DNA from: a virus | Virus record (IMG/VR): IMGVR_UViG_3300017605_000880 | Span: 1 to 64,000 of that record | DNA length: 64,000 nt | Strand: one strand, 5' to 3' | Shown here: one piece after another, positions 31,248 to 39,592 of the stretch | Layout: every line of letters begins with the position of its first letter | Numbering within the stretch: position 1 is the first letter of the stretch | Position numbers and translations under genes: made by a program | The notes under the pieces: generated by a model | What the model saw: the letters and a program-made list of their open reading frames with translations, nothing else | Told to the model about the DNA's origin: nothing | Database searches by the model: none

Positions 31248-31445
31248 ATGGTGCGATATAAGACCAAGCGTACTGGCGGCACCAGCAGCAGCAGGATGGC
31301 CGCCGGGCTCGACCGTCTCGACCCCGTTACCCGATACGCTCTCGGGTACCGCCCCCGGAAGCTGACCTCAACCGGCGGCCGGATGCGCAGCTGGGTCCCA
31401 GGGGACCACCCCCGGGGCCGGGGCGGCAGATTCCGCAAGAAATAG
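31248..31445 (+). CDS. Small basic protein with the HPR tag at its C-terminus
   Basis: 65 residues, GGAGGT start. Very basic (MVRYKTKRTGGTSSSRM...). Its last residues WVPGDHPRGRGGRFRKK carry the HPR-G-F motif, here at the end instead of the start. It has its own palindrome-type promoter. It could be a tag decoy, a capsid-interior protein or a DNA-binding protein; none is proven. Confidence 0.65.
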   Translation: MVRYKTKRTGGTSSSRMAAGLDRLDPVTRYALGYRPRKLTSTGGRMRSWVPGDHPRGRGGRFRKK

Positions 31446-31455
31446 GAGGAGAGCC

Positions 31456-31641
31456 ATGGCAGTCACCGTCAAACCCCTCGGACGGGTCGGTAAGTACACC
31501 GCCCGAGGCCACCACGCCCACACCGCGATCGGCTACCTCAACAGCGGCGCCCCCCTCGCACACGGCGGCAACTTCCGTGGCGGGACAGCCGCACCCCGCG
31601 CCCGTCGCGGCGGCGGCGGACGCCGACGCAGCAGCTACTGA
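31456..31641 (+). CDS. Small basic Gly/Arg-rich protein
   Basis: 61 residues, GGAGGAG ribosome site. VKPLGRVGKYTARGHHAHTA followed by a Gly/Arg end. Likely disordered and nucleic-acid binding by composition. Not recognised. Confidence 0.6.
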   Translation: MAVTVKPLGRVGKYTARGHHAHTAIGYLNSGAPLAHGGNFRGGTAAPRARRGGGGRRRSSY

Positions 31642-31652
31642 GGAGTAAGGCC

Positions 31653-32540
31653 GTGGCCGATTGGGACCCGGGCAAACACCCCCGCGACCTGCGTGATGGG
31701 CAGTTCACCGAGTCGTGGGCCACGGCCATCTCCGACCAGATCGCCGGGGCGGTCGGCAGGGCCACATCCAGCCCGAACCTGCCCCGGCTGCAGCCCGGCG
31801 GCGGGCTGCCCGCTGACACCCCCGCCGACGGGCGGGTCGACACGATCGCCGACCTGGCCGACGCCACCGCCCACCTGGACAGCGGCGGCCACGAACGGTT
31901 CGAGGGTATCGAATTCTACGTGGGAGACGTTGGCTGGGTCAACGCTGACGAGGCGCGGTTGCTGCCCACCACACGAGTCGGACCCAACGGCCAGCTCTCT
32001 GACATCGGTCCCACTATCGTCCTGGACAACTCGGAGATGACCATCCCCGGCGGGCTGGGCGGAGCAGTCGACGTCAGCCTCGAGGGCAAAGCTCGGTGGC
32101 GCCACGCCGACATCCGGCCAGTCAACATCGACCAACCACCGAACCCCGACTGGGAATACCTGGTCGACTTTTACGACGAGTCGGAGTGGATCGACGCCCC
32201 GCAGATCGATGTGGCCGACGGGGAATGGGTGTACGACGGGGAGATATTGACCGCCGTCCTGGGGGGTCGTCCGATGATCGACCCGCCCGAGATGGAAGGT
32301 CTGCACACCCACCCTCAGAAGACCACCGTCGGCGCCCGGCTACTGGACAACCTGCCCGCCTGGACCGGCGGCGGATACCAGATCTACAACCCCGACACCG
32401 GGACCTGGCACACCATCGAAGAGATCTACCAGGACAACCCGGACGAAGAAGAAATCGAACTGATCGCCGACGGGTACCACCTGCCGCACCTGGACACCTC
32501 GGACGAGATCATCGTCCGCCCGATACCTGTAGGGGACTAA
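31653..32540 (+). CDS. HPR-tagged protein with repeated G-x-W modules
   Basis: 295 residues from GTG. Tag: DWDPGKHPRDLRDGQFTESW. The body has beta-rich repeats: YVGDVGWVNADEARLLP, YDESEWIDAPQIDVADGEWV, and a last unit YQIYNPDTGTWHTIEEIYQ, then ELIADGYHLPHLD and IIVRPIP. That last unit is clearly paralogous to the end of the 29311 and 40748 proteins. No enzyme motif. Likely a binding protein. Confidence 0.65.
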   Translation: MADWDPGKHPRDLRDGQFTESWATAISDQIAGAVGRATSSPNLPRLQPGGGLPADTPADGRVDTIADLADATAHLDSGGHERFEGIEFYVGDVGWVNADEARLLPTTRVGPNGQLSDIGPTIVLDNSEMTIPGGLGGAVDVSLEGKARWRHADIRPVNIDQPPNPDWEYLVDFYDESEWIDAPQIDVADGEWVYDGEILTAVLGGRPMIDPPEMEGLHTHPQKTTVGARLLDNLPAWTGGGYQIYNPDTGTWHTIEEIYQDNPDEEEIELIADGYHLPHLDTSDEIIVRPIPVGD

Positions 32541-32542
32541 CG

Positions 32543-33010
32543 ATGGCCCGCGACTGGCACGAGAAGGACCACCCCCGCAACCCGGAAGACGGCCAGTTCG
32601 TCGACAAGGCCAGCGCCGGACGGTGGGCCAGCAGGATCTCCGACGCGATCGGACGGATGCGAGGCGAGCCCGGCCGTAGCCGCGAACAGCGTCGGATGGC
32701 CGACCCCAACGCGTTCATGCCCGGTCGTGGCGGGACCATCCGACACCCCGACGAGACCCCCGGGTCTGATCCGGACCCGGGCGACATCCGGTTCGCGCTG
32801 CAAAGCCAGGTCCCGTACATCCGCCAAACCGACCTGGACGCGCTGTCGGACGAGATGATCATGGAGGCGATCGACCAAGCCAAGGAGGACGCCGCGACCA
32901 ACCCGCCCGAGGGGATCTCGTTCGACGAGTTCGTCGTGGACCAGCTGACCCAACTGCTGCGCCACGCCCACCCCAGCGAGCTGTGGCCACACCTGTCCGA
33001 GGAGGGCTGA
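32543..33010 (+). CDS. HPR-tagged short protein, paralogue of the 30355 protein
   Basis: 155 residues. Tag: WHEKDHPRNPEDGQFVDK, then WASRISDAIGRMRGE, almost the same as at 30355. The rest is acidic and helical (LDALSDEMIMEAIDQAKEDA, FDEFVVDQLTQLLRHAHP). Ends in TGATG. Function unknown; the shared second motif suggests a two-part N-terminal module. Confidence 0.65.
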   Translation: MARDWHEKDHPRNPEDGQFVDKASAGRWASRISDAIGRMRGEPGRSREQRRMADPNAFMPGRGGTIRHPDETPGSDPDPGDIRFALQSQVPYIRQTDLDALSDEMIMEAIDQAKEDAATNPPEGISFDEFVVDQLTQLLRHAHPSELWPHLSEEG

Positions 33011-33234
33011 TGGCGTACAAGGCGAGCAAGACCTTCCGACGGCAGATCGGGCAGGGCGTGCGTGCGTTGGGCCGCGCCATCGCCGCCGGGATCCGCCTGA
33101 CCCGGCAGAAGAGGCTCCAACGGATCCGCACCGGCGAACTGCAGGGATCGGTCCCGCGCCGGCACAGCCGCGCCCGAGGCCGTGTCACAGCCACCCGGCA
33201 CGGAATCCGCACCGCCCGCCGTAGACACCGCTAG
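33010..33234 (+). CDS. Highly basic small protein, 74 aa
   Basis: MAYKASKTFRRQIGQGVRAL, later RLTRQKRLQRIRTG and an Arg-rich end. About a third of residues are Lys/Arg, so it probably binds DNA or RNA. Coupled by TGATG to the tagged gene before it. May condense DNA or neutralise charge inside the head; inference. Confidence 0.6.
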   Translation: MAYKASKTFRRQIGQGVRALGRAIAAGIRLTRQKRLQRIRTGELQGSVPRRHSRARGRVTATRHGIRTARRRHR

Positions 33235-33243
33235 GAGCCGAGA

Positions 33244-36200
33244 ATGGCGCGACGCCGATACGGGATGCACCCCGGGGATGACGACCAACCCCGCTGGCCT
33301 GAAGGCACCCCGGTCCGCCCGGACGGGCACGGGCCGGGCGGTGGGCGGTTCCGTGGTACCGGTGATGTCGGCGGGGCTGATGTTGGCGACCTCGTGTCCG
33401 GGCTACAGGGCGCCTCGAGCCGGCCGTGGTACGAGACCGCAGCCGGGCAGATCGCACAGCAACGCGGCGGCGGACACCCCCGGGTGGGGTACAACCTGGC
33501 TGTGATCAACGCCGCCCAGGCGCAGTACAACGAGAACCGGGGCGACGGGTACAACGACGACCAGCTGCCGCAGCTGATCGGGCAGTACAACGTCGCGGAG
33601 GCGCAGGGCAACCCGGCTGGGCAGGATGTCGCGGTCGATCAACTCCGGTCGTGGATCGATTCGCACTACCCGGAGCAGTGGGCTGGCGCTCTGCCGGCGC
33701 GGGTGGAGGCCCGGGAGGCGCCCCGGGCGGCGGACCAGGACCAACGCAACCAACGGATCCTGATCCAGGCGTTGGCGTTCCAGTCGAATATCGAGGCGAA
33801 CACCGGCGACCCGGACGACGATTTGGCGATCCGGATCGAAGCACTCGAGCGGCATCTCGGGCGGACTGGGCACCGGGTGGAGGCGGATCGGGAGGCTGCT
33901 GCGCTGCGGCAGTACATGGACAGCGAGATGGACCGGGAGGCGGCGCAGAACCCGGTGTTGCGCCGCCAGGCTGGGCAGGGCGATCTGGGTGAGATCCAAC
34001 GGCTGCTCGAGCCGGCCGGGCAGTTTGCTGGGCCGCCGTCGGACCACGACCGGAACCTGCGGCTGGTCAACGCGATGGAAACCCCCGACGGGGGTGAGGT
34101 CACCGCCGTTGAACTGCTCGAACTGGTCGGCAACGGGCACCGGCTGGAGGTGTTGGGCCGGCACGGGTGGGATCGGGTGGAGACGGTCGACGTCTCCGGC
34201 GAGGGTGACCATTTCATCTACCTGGAGAACGACCCGGAGCCGATCTCGATGTCGCCGGATAGCCGGCTGGCGATCCGGTTCCCCCGGCCGAGCAACGTCG
34301 ACGATGAGTGGCTGCAACAGCACGCCAACCGGCGGGGCCGGGCTGGCGGGGGTCCGCACCCGCTCGGTTGGGACACCGGAGATGAACCAGCCGGTGAGCC
34401 GGAGTTGGACCTCGGTGGGAACCCGGCCACCGACCGCGACGCATGGAACCGACTGGTCGTATATGTTGCCCGTCGTTCCATGGCCAGCAACCCCCGGAGC
34501 CAATTCGACGACGACATCACCAGACACATCATCCGTGACATTGGGCACCCCGATGTCACCGACGTGCAGGGGGTGGCCGACAGCAACGCCGAAACCCTGG
34601 CAGCGCGGTTGCAGCGGCTATATGGGGCCTCGATCATTGACCCACCAACCCGCCGCGCCGAGCCGCAGTTCACTATCCCCGAGACTGGGGTCATCTCCGC
34701 CGCCGAGGACGTGAACCGCGTCCGCCGGGTGACGGGCCAGGCGGAGGACGCCCACCTGACCGACATGCTGCGGGTGGTGCGGGGTGAACTCCCGGGCGAC
34801 CCGCATGGCATGGTGGCGGCGATGCGGCAGCGGCTGCAGCAGATCCACGGCGTGGCCGTTCCTGGCGGCGACGAGTTGGATGTTTTGAGCGACCGCGACC
34901 TGCGCGACCTCGGCATCGAATACGACATCGCAGTCCCCGCACCGCCTCTGGCCCCCGACTACCGCGCCGACCTGATCGCCCGCATCCGCTACCGGCAGCA
35001 AGTCGACGCCGCCAACCGCGCAGTCTCACGAGCTGTCGCCCACAGCAACGTCAACTGGGCCGACACCCACATCAGCCACCAACGGCCCGGGTTCTATCGC
35101 CAAGCGGTTGACGACTACCAGATGCCGTTGCAGATCCGCGACGCGCAGGGCCAGTGGCGTACCGTCACCTCGATCGGCCACCCGACCAACGGGCAGTACG
35201 AGATCATCCACGACGGACCGACCGGCCGCACGTTCGTCCCCGAGAACCACATGATCACCGCCCGGTTCGGGTCGGACCGCAGCGGGCCGGACAGTGAGAA
35301 CCGGCAGCGGTTCAACCAGCAGGTCGCGGTGGTTGCCGAGTCGATGCTCGAGCAGGTGGCTCCGGAGGACCGGGCGGACGACGAAGGCTACACCCGGCTG
35401 CGCGCCGCGCTCGACAGCTACAACGACACCACCTCCAACCCGGATGACCAGGAGTCGATCGACTCGGCGGTGGACGATCTGGTGAACGAACTGGCCGACT
35501 GGGATATCTACTTCGACGTCCCGCCGTACCAGGACTACGACAGCGGCGGCAGCAGCTACCTGCCGCCGAGCCGGTACAGCGGCGGAGTCTACACCGGGGA
35601 CGACCAAGAAGACGACTACGAACTGCCCGCAATCCCAGAACTGTACGGTAACGAACGGCTCGCGGACGTGATGGGCCAATGGCCGACCGACCACAACGAG
35701 GATCTGCCGTCCGGGTACGAGGACCGGGCGTCGGAGATCTGGGACTGGCACGACCGGGTCACCGGGTACCGCGCCGAGGTCATCGGCGTCAGCGCCGACG
35801 GCGACGGGCTGTCTGTCGAAGGCCGGGTGTACGACGGGAACAACGAGATCGGGAAGTTCACCCGGACCATCAGTCCCAGCAGACCGCACCGGATCTACCA
35901 CGCCTACTTCAAGATGTACGACAACCAGGGCGGAGGGTTCGCCACCCGATGGCTGGACCAGGTTAAACAGCAATACCGCGACCAGGGGTTCACCGAGATC
36001 GGGGTCTCGGCCAACCTGGACGTCGGCGGGTACGCCTGGGCGAAGATGGGGTTCGATTTTGCTTCTCGCGACAGCGCCCGGCTCACACTCATAGGGATGA
36101 TGAGCGAGATCACCGGCGCCCACCGGGCAGGCCGGATCGACGACCGGACGCTGCAGGAGGCGCAGGAGCTGCAACGGCGGTTCGACGCGGGGGAACACAT

Positions 36201-36357
36201 CACCCCGTTGGAGATCGCGATGGTCGGGTGGCGGTCCCGGGCCGAGTTCGTCGACCTCGAGGATGCACCGGAGGATCCGAACGGCGACCCGATCGAGATG
36301 TGGTGGGGCAAACGGTTCCTGCTGGGCAGGAGTTGGTCAGGAGTGATGCAGCTGTGA
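33244..36357 (+). CDS. Large tagged multidomain protein with GNAT-like C-terminus
   Basis: 1037 residues, the largest tagged protein. N-terminus: DDQPRWPEGTPVRPDG then GPGGGRFRGT, the second tag form. A long helical region follows (40-270), a first G-x-W-like unit near 280-340 (GHRLEVLGRHGWDRVETVDV), an acidic helical middle, a second unit near 620-670 (LQIRDAQGQWRTVTSIG), then an acidic linker rich in Tyr/Gly. The last 200 residues resemble a GNAT fold: GGGFATRWLDQVKQQYRDQG, IGVSANLDVGGYAWAKMGFDF. This is the build of polyvalent phage proteins that carry several activities into the host. Confidence 0.7.
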   Translation: MARRRYGMHPGDDDQPRWPEGTPVRPDGHGPGGGRFRGTGDVGGADVGDLVSGLQGASSRPWYETAAGQIAQQRGGGHPRVGYNLAVINAAQAQYNENRGDGYNDDQLPQLIGQYNVAEAQGNPAGQDVAVDQLRSWIDSHYPEQWAGALPARVEAREAPRAADQDQRNQRILIQALAFQSNIEANTGDPDDDLAIRIEALERHLGRTGHRVEADREAAALRQYMDSEMDREAAQNPVLRRQAGQGDLGEIQRLLEPAGQFAGPPSDHDRNLRLVNAMETPDGGEVTAVELLELVGNGHRLEVLGRHGWDRVETVDVSGEGDHFIYLENDPEPISMSPDSRLAIRFPRPSNVDDEWLQQHANRRGRAGGGPHPLGWDTGDEPAGEPELDLGGNPATDRDAWNRLVVYVARRSMASNPRSQFDDDITRHIIRDIGHPDVTDVQGVADSNAETLAARLQRLYGASIIDPPTRRAEPQFTIPETGVISAAEDVNRVRRVTGQAEDAHLTDMLRVVRGELPGDPHGMVAAMRQRLQQIHGVAVPGGDELDVLSDRDLRDLGIEYDIAVPAPPLAPDYRADLIARIRYRQQVDAANRAVSRAVAHSNVNWADTHISHQRPGFYRQAVDDYQMPLQIRDAQGQWRTVTSIGHPTNGQYEIIHDGPTGRTFVPENHMITARFGSDRSGPDSENRQRFNQQVAVVAESMLEQVAPEDRADDEGYTRLRAALDSYNDTTSNPDDQESIDSAVDDLVNELADWDIYFDVPPYQDYDSGGSSYLPPSRYSGGVYTGDDQEDDYELPAIPELYGNERLADVMGQWPTDHNEDLPSGYEDRASEIWDWHDRVTGYRAEVIGVSADGDGLSVEGRVYDGNNEIGKFTRTISPSRPHRIYHAYFKMYDNQGGGFATRWLDQVKQQYRDQGFTEIGVSANLDVGGYAWAKMGFDFASRDSARLTLIGMMSEITGAHRAGRIDDRTLQEAQELQRRFDAGEHITPLEIAMVGWRSRAEFVDLEDAPEDPNGDPIEMWWGKRFLLGRSWSGVMQL

Positions 36358-36590
36358 ACAGACAGGAATACCTGCGTAGGGCGGCGGAGATTCACACCGC
36401 GTGGTCCGCCCGGTACGCTGACCGGATCGAACCGGCGACGGGTGCGTCCAGCCCGCACGAGCCGGGCGGCGAGTCGGATTTCGCCGAACATCACCACGAT
36501 GTGTCGGCGCCGCCGCATTTCGCGGATCTGCTGGACGAACAGCTGCAGGCGTTGACGCAGGAGTACCAGGCTAGTCCCGACCGGGGGTGA
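36354..36590 (+). CDS. Small hypothetical protein, 78 aa
   Basis: GTG in a GTGA overlap. NRQEYLRRAAEIHTAWSARY, then a His-rich stretch (EHHHDVSAPPHF) and LLDEQLQALTQEYQ. No tag. Coupled to the large tagged protein. Not recognised. Confidence 0.6.
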   Translation: MNRQEYLRRAAEIHTAWSARYADRIEPATGASSPHEPGGESDFAEHHHDVSAPPHFADLLDEQLQALTQEYQASPDRG

Positions 36591-36594
36591 GACA

Positions 36595-36616
36595 ATGGGC
36601 GGGAACAGCCGCCCAT
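36595..36616 (+). other. Small perfect hairpin between genes
   Basis: ATGGGCGG and CCGCCCAT enclose 6 bases, just after the stop at 36590 and ahead of the ribosome site GGAGG of the next gene. Could be an attenuator or RNA-processing site. Confidence 0.4.
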
Positions 36617-36649
36617 CACCCGACGTTGAACCACCGGAGGTTACACACG

Positions 36650-36862
36650 ATGCGCAAGGTGAGGATCCAGACCATCCCCGAACCCGGCAGCCACGAGAAG
36701 CCACAAGAACTCGGGCAGCTGGTCGAGAACAACGGGCAGATCATCGGCACCACCCCCGCTGCTGAGGAAATCCTCGGCCCCGACCCCGGACAACGCCAAG
36801 CCAAGTTCGACCGGTACCACCGTGGCTGGGCCAACGGGTACGTCGAAACCCTGGCAGCGTAG
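36650..36862 (+). CDS. Small hypothetical protein, 70 aa
   Basis: GGAGGTT then ATG. MRKVRIQTIPEPGSHEKPQE, later NGQIIGTTPAAEEILGP and YHRGWANGYVE. No tag; not recognised. Stands directly before the three tandem kinase-like genes. Confidence 0.65.
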   Translation: MRKVRIQTIPEPGSHEKPQELGQLVENNGQIIGTTPAAEEILGPDPGQRQAKFDRYHRGWANGYVETLAA

Positions 36863-36864
36863 CT

Positions 36865-37881
36865 GTGCCGGCGCCCCGCGACCAGCCGCGTTGGCCCCGG
36901 GGATCGCCCGACGACCCGGAAGGTAGAGGCCAGGGCGGGCGGTGGCGTGAACGTAACGCCGCCACCATGTGGTCCGACCAGCTGTACACCCGGATCGGCG
37001 GGATCCCACCATGGGCCGATCGGGGCTACATCGCCCGGTTGGCATTGCTGCGTCCGAAACGGGAAGGCCGCTTGTCGGGCGGGGCGGTGGCGCAGACCCA
37101 ACAGCTGGAGTACGACGGCGGCGGGGTGGCCGTCCGCAAGACCTTCTCCGACGACGACGACGGGATACGGGCAGCTTCGGCCGAATATCTGTCGTCGTTG
37201 GTGTCGGACGTGGTCGGGGCGATGGCCCCGGCGGTGGTGAAAGACCCGACCGATCCGGAACACGCGGTGATCATGGGCCGGGTCAACGGCGACCTCGGGA
37301 CGTTGCACACCGGCAGCAAAGATGCCACCGAGTGGGGCGAGGCCCGGTATTGGTACGCCGAGTCCGACGCCGGACGCCGGATCGGGCTGTTGGATGTCCT
37401 GATCGCGAACCGCGACCGGCATTCGATGAACTGGATCGTGTCGAACGAACTGGACGCCCCCCATGCGTGGCGGCCGGACCAGGGTACGATCCGCCGGCCG
37501 ATCCCGATCGACCATTCGGAGGCGTTTCAGGACACGTTGATCGCCGGGGCGGGGTTGAAGATCGTCAGCCCGGAAGGGCAGTACACCGCCCCGATGGAGC
37601 TTCTGGCGTACCGTGGGTTCACTGGGGCGTGGCTGCAACGTGCGGGGGAGTTGGCCGACCAGTCGGGGGTGGCGATCGACGCCTGGTCGTTGGGTGGGAC
37701 GTTTGCCTACGCCGAGAAGAACCCGCTGCACCCGGACGATATCCCGGTCTTGCGGGCCCGGTTGGAGGCGCTGCGGCCCAGGTTCGCCGACGAGGATATG
37801 CTCGAGCAGTACACGTTGATGATGCGCCGGTTCGAACACCTCGCCCGGCGGGCCGCCGGGACCGAGCGGATGTTCCCGTGA
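36865..37881 (+). CDS. Tagged PI3/PI4-kinase/HipA-like protein, copy 1
   Basis: 338 residues from GTG. Tag: RDQPRWPRGSPDDPEGRG. Kinase-like layout: GVAVRKTF (candidate nucleotide-binding Lys), SAEYLSSLVSDVVGA (helix with Glu), IMGRVNGDLGTL (hinge), LLDVLIANRDRHSMNWIV (catalytic loop with D...N), IPIDHSEAFQD (metal-binding Asp). This order is that of PI3/PI4-kinase and HipA-type folds. Likely a protein kinase acting in the host; target unknown. First of three tandem paralogues joined by GTGA overlaps. Confidence 0.72.
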   Translation: MPAPRDQPRWPRGSPDDPEGRGQGGRWRERNAATMWSDQLYTRIGGIPPWADRGYIARLALLRPKREGRLSGGAVAQTQQLEYDGGGVAVRKTFSDDDDGIRAASAEYLSSLVSDVVGAMAPAVVKDPTDPEHAVIMGRVNGDLGTLHTGSKDATEWGEARYWYAESDAGRRIGLLDVLIANRDRHSMNWIVSNELDAPHAWRPDQGTIRRPIPIDHSEAFQDTLIAGAGLKIVSPEGQYTAPMELLAYRGFTGAWLQRAGELADQSGVAIDAWSLGGTFAYAEKNPLHPDDIPVLRARLEALRPRFADEDMLEQYTLMMRRFEHLARRAAGTERMFP

Positions 37882-38720
37882 GCCGCGCCTGGGACGAGGC
37901 GGAACATCCCCGCGACGAGGATGGGCGGTTCACCGAAGCCTGGGCCGCCTCGCTCGCCGCGACCCTCCCGCACCGGTTCATGACCCACGCCCAGCTGGCC
38001 GACTACGCCGACCGGACCGACTACACCCGGGCGTACTTCCACGGTGGCGGGTCGTCGATCACCGCCGTCCGGACCTACAGCGACGGCCGGGAACTGCTCG
38101 AGAAGTACCACATCGACACCGACGACCAGGCCGATACTGAGGTTGCGGTCAGCTATATCGGCGGGGTGGTCCGGGCCCCGGTCCCCCCGGTGGTGCTACT
38201 GCCCGAGACCGACGAAGACGGCAACCTCGGGACCCTATCCGAATACATCCACGGCAAAACCGCCGCCCAGGTCCTGCCCGAGTACACGAGCATCGGGATC
38301 CCCGAGTACGAACGGCGAACCGGCGAACTGGCTGCGCAGTACCAGGACGACCGGCTCGGGTTGTTGGACCTGCTGATCGGCAACACCGACCGGCACGCCG
38401 GCAACTGGATCATCGCCCCCACCGACCCGCACCACCGGGTCCAGACCGGGCCCAGCCGGGTGGTCGGGATCGACCACGCGAACGCTGAGTTCCAAGGCCA
38501 CACCACCAGCCCGTTCGCCGACTACCTGTACGACACGGCGGCGTTCCAGCTTAGGACCGGAACCCACAGCTGGCCAACGGCGGAGTTGGATCGAATCCAA
38601 CGCGGGATCGACGACCTGCACCATGTCGGGATTGTCCCCGCCTGGGAACACCGCAGCATGTCCGCGACACTGCGCGACCTGCGCAAGCTCGCCCCGGACG
38701 CCCCCGGGAGGGTCCAGTGA
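37878..38720 (+). CDS. Tagged PI3/PI4-kinase/HipA-like protein, copy 2
   Basis: 280 residues from GTG. Tag of the first form: WDEAEHPRDEDGRFTEAW. AVRTYSDGRELLEKY stands for the Lys region, LSEYIHGK for the hinge, then LGLLDLLIGNTDRHAGNWII (catalytic loop) and VVGIDHANAEF (metal Asp). It differs from copy 1 outside these motifs, so the copies are old duplications or separate acquisitions. The different tag form on a paralogous body shows that tags and bodies can be exchanged. Confidence 0.72.
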   Translation: MSRAWDEAEHPRDEDGRFTEAWAASLAATLPHRFMTHAQLADYADRTDYTRAYFHGGGSSITAVRTYSDGRELLEKYHIDTDDQADTEVAVSYIGGVVRAPVPPVVLLPETDEDGNLGTLSEYIHGKTAAQVLPEYTSIGIPEYERRTGELAAQYQDDRLGLLDLLIGNTDRHAGNWIIAPTDPHHRVQTGPSRVVGIDHANAEFQGHTTSPFADYLYDTAAFQLRTGTHSWPTAELDRIQRGIDDLHHVGIVPAWEHRSMSATLRDLRKLAPDAPGRVQ

Positions 38721-39592
38721 CCGACCAGCCGCGCTGGCCCGAAGGCACGCCCATCGCCCCCGACGGGAAAGGACCCGGCGGCGGGAGGTTCCGCGACAGC
38801 GTCCCCGAAGGGTGGGCGTTGCAGACCGCGCTGGTGCTCGGGCAGAAACAACCCTGGAAGCGGATCTCGCGCGGCGAGCTGAGCCTGGCCGTACGGCGCG
38901 GCACCGACGCTGCTGCCGCCGATAAGCTGCACGGCGGGGAGATGGCCCAGACTCAGATCTTCACCTACCCCGACGGGCAGGCGGTCGTCAGGAAAACCTA
39001 CGGCCGGATGGACCACGATTCGGTCGATTCGGAATACCTGGTCGGGTTGGTGTCGGAGGCGATCGGCGCACCCACCCCGGCTGTGGTCCGCGACCCCGGC
39101 GGTGACCCGGCCGTGGTGTGGATGCAGTACGTGCCGGGTTCGTTGGCCGCCTCGCAGCTGCCCCGCCGGTTGACCCCCGACCCGTACGCTTCTGACGACG
39201 CGGCGCTGCTCGGGCTGCTCGACGTGCTGGCGTTGAACTGGGACCGCAACGCCGGCAACTGGAAGTACGCCCCCGGGAACCGGATCGTCGGGATCGACCA
39301 CGGTGAGGCGTTCAAGCTGTCGGTCCCAGACTTTTCGGACGGATCGCCCGGCATCCCCAGGCAGATGCGCGACTCCGGGTTCACCAAACTGTACGCCGAC
39401 CGGGGTGTGATGGGTTGGTCCTGGAAAGACAACGACCTGCACCCCGACGACCTGGAGGCGATCCGACCCCGGCTGCAGGCGCTGCGGGCACAGTTCGTCC
39501 AAGCCCACCTGGGGCACTACCACCAGGAGATGATGCGCCGACTGGGTGAGTTGCAACGCCGCGCCCGGGGGACCCGCCGGAGGATCCAATGA
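38717..39592 (+). CDS. Tagged PI3/PI4-kinase/HipA-like protein, copy 3
   Basis: 291 residues from GTG. Tag: DQPRWPEGTPIAPDG, then GPGGGRFRDS. QAVVRKTYGRMDHD (Lys), SEYLVGLVSEAIGAP, VWMQYVPGSL (hinge), LLGLLDVLALNWDRNAGNWK (catalytic loop, DRN replacing DRH), IVGIDHGEAF (metal Asp). Closest in layout to copy 1. Ends in ATGA with the MuF-like gene, the structural protein most often linked to packaged effectors. Confidence 0.72.
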   Translation: MTDQPRWPEGTPIAPDGKGPGGGRFRDSVPEGWALQTALVLGQKQPWKRISRGELSLAVRRGTDAAAADKLHGGEMAQTQIFTYPDGQAVVRKTYGRMDHDSVDSEYLVGLVSEAIGAPTPAVVRDPGGDPAVVWMQYVPGSLAASQLPRRLTPDPYASDDAALLGLLDVLALNWDRNAGNWKYAPGNRIVGIDHGEAFKLSVPDFSDGSPGIPRQMRDSGFTKLYADRGVMGWSWKDNDLHPDDLEAIRPRLQALRAQFVQAHLGHYHQEMMRRLGELQRRARGTRRRIQ

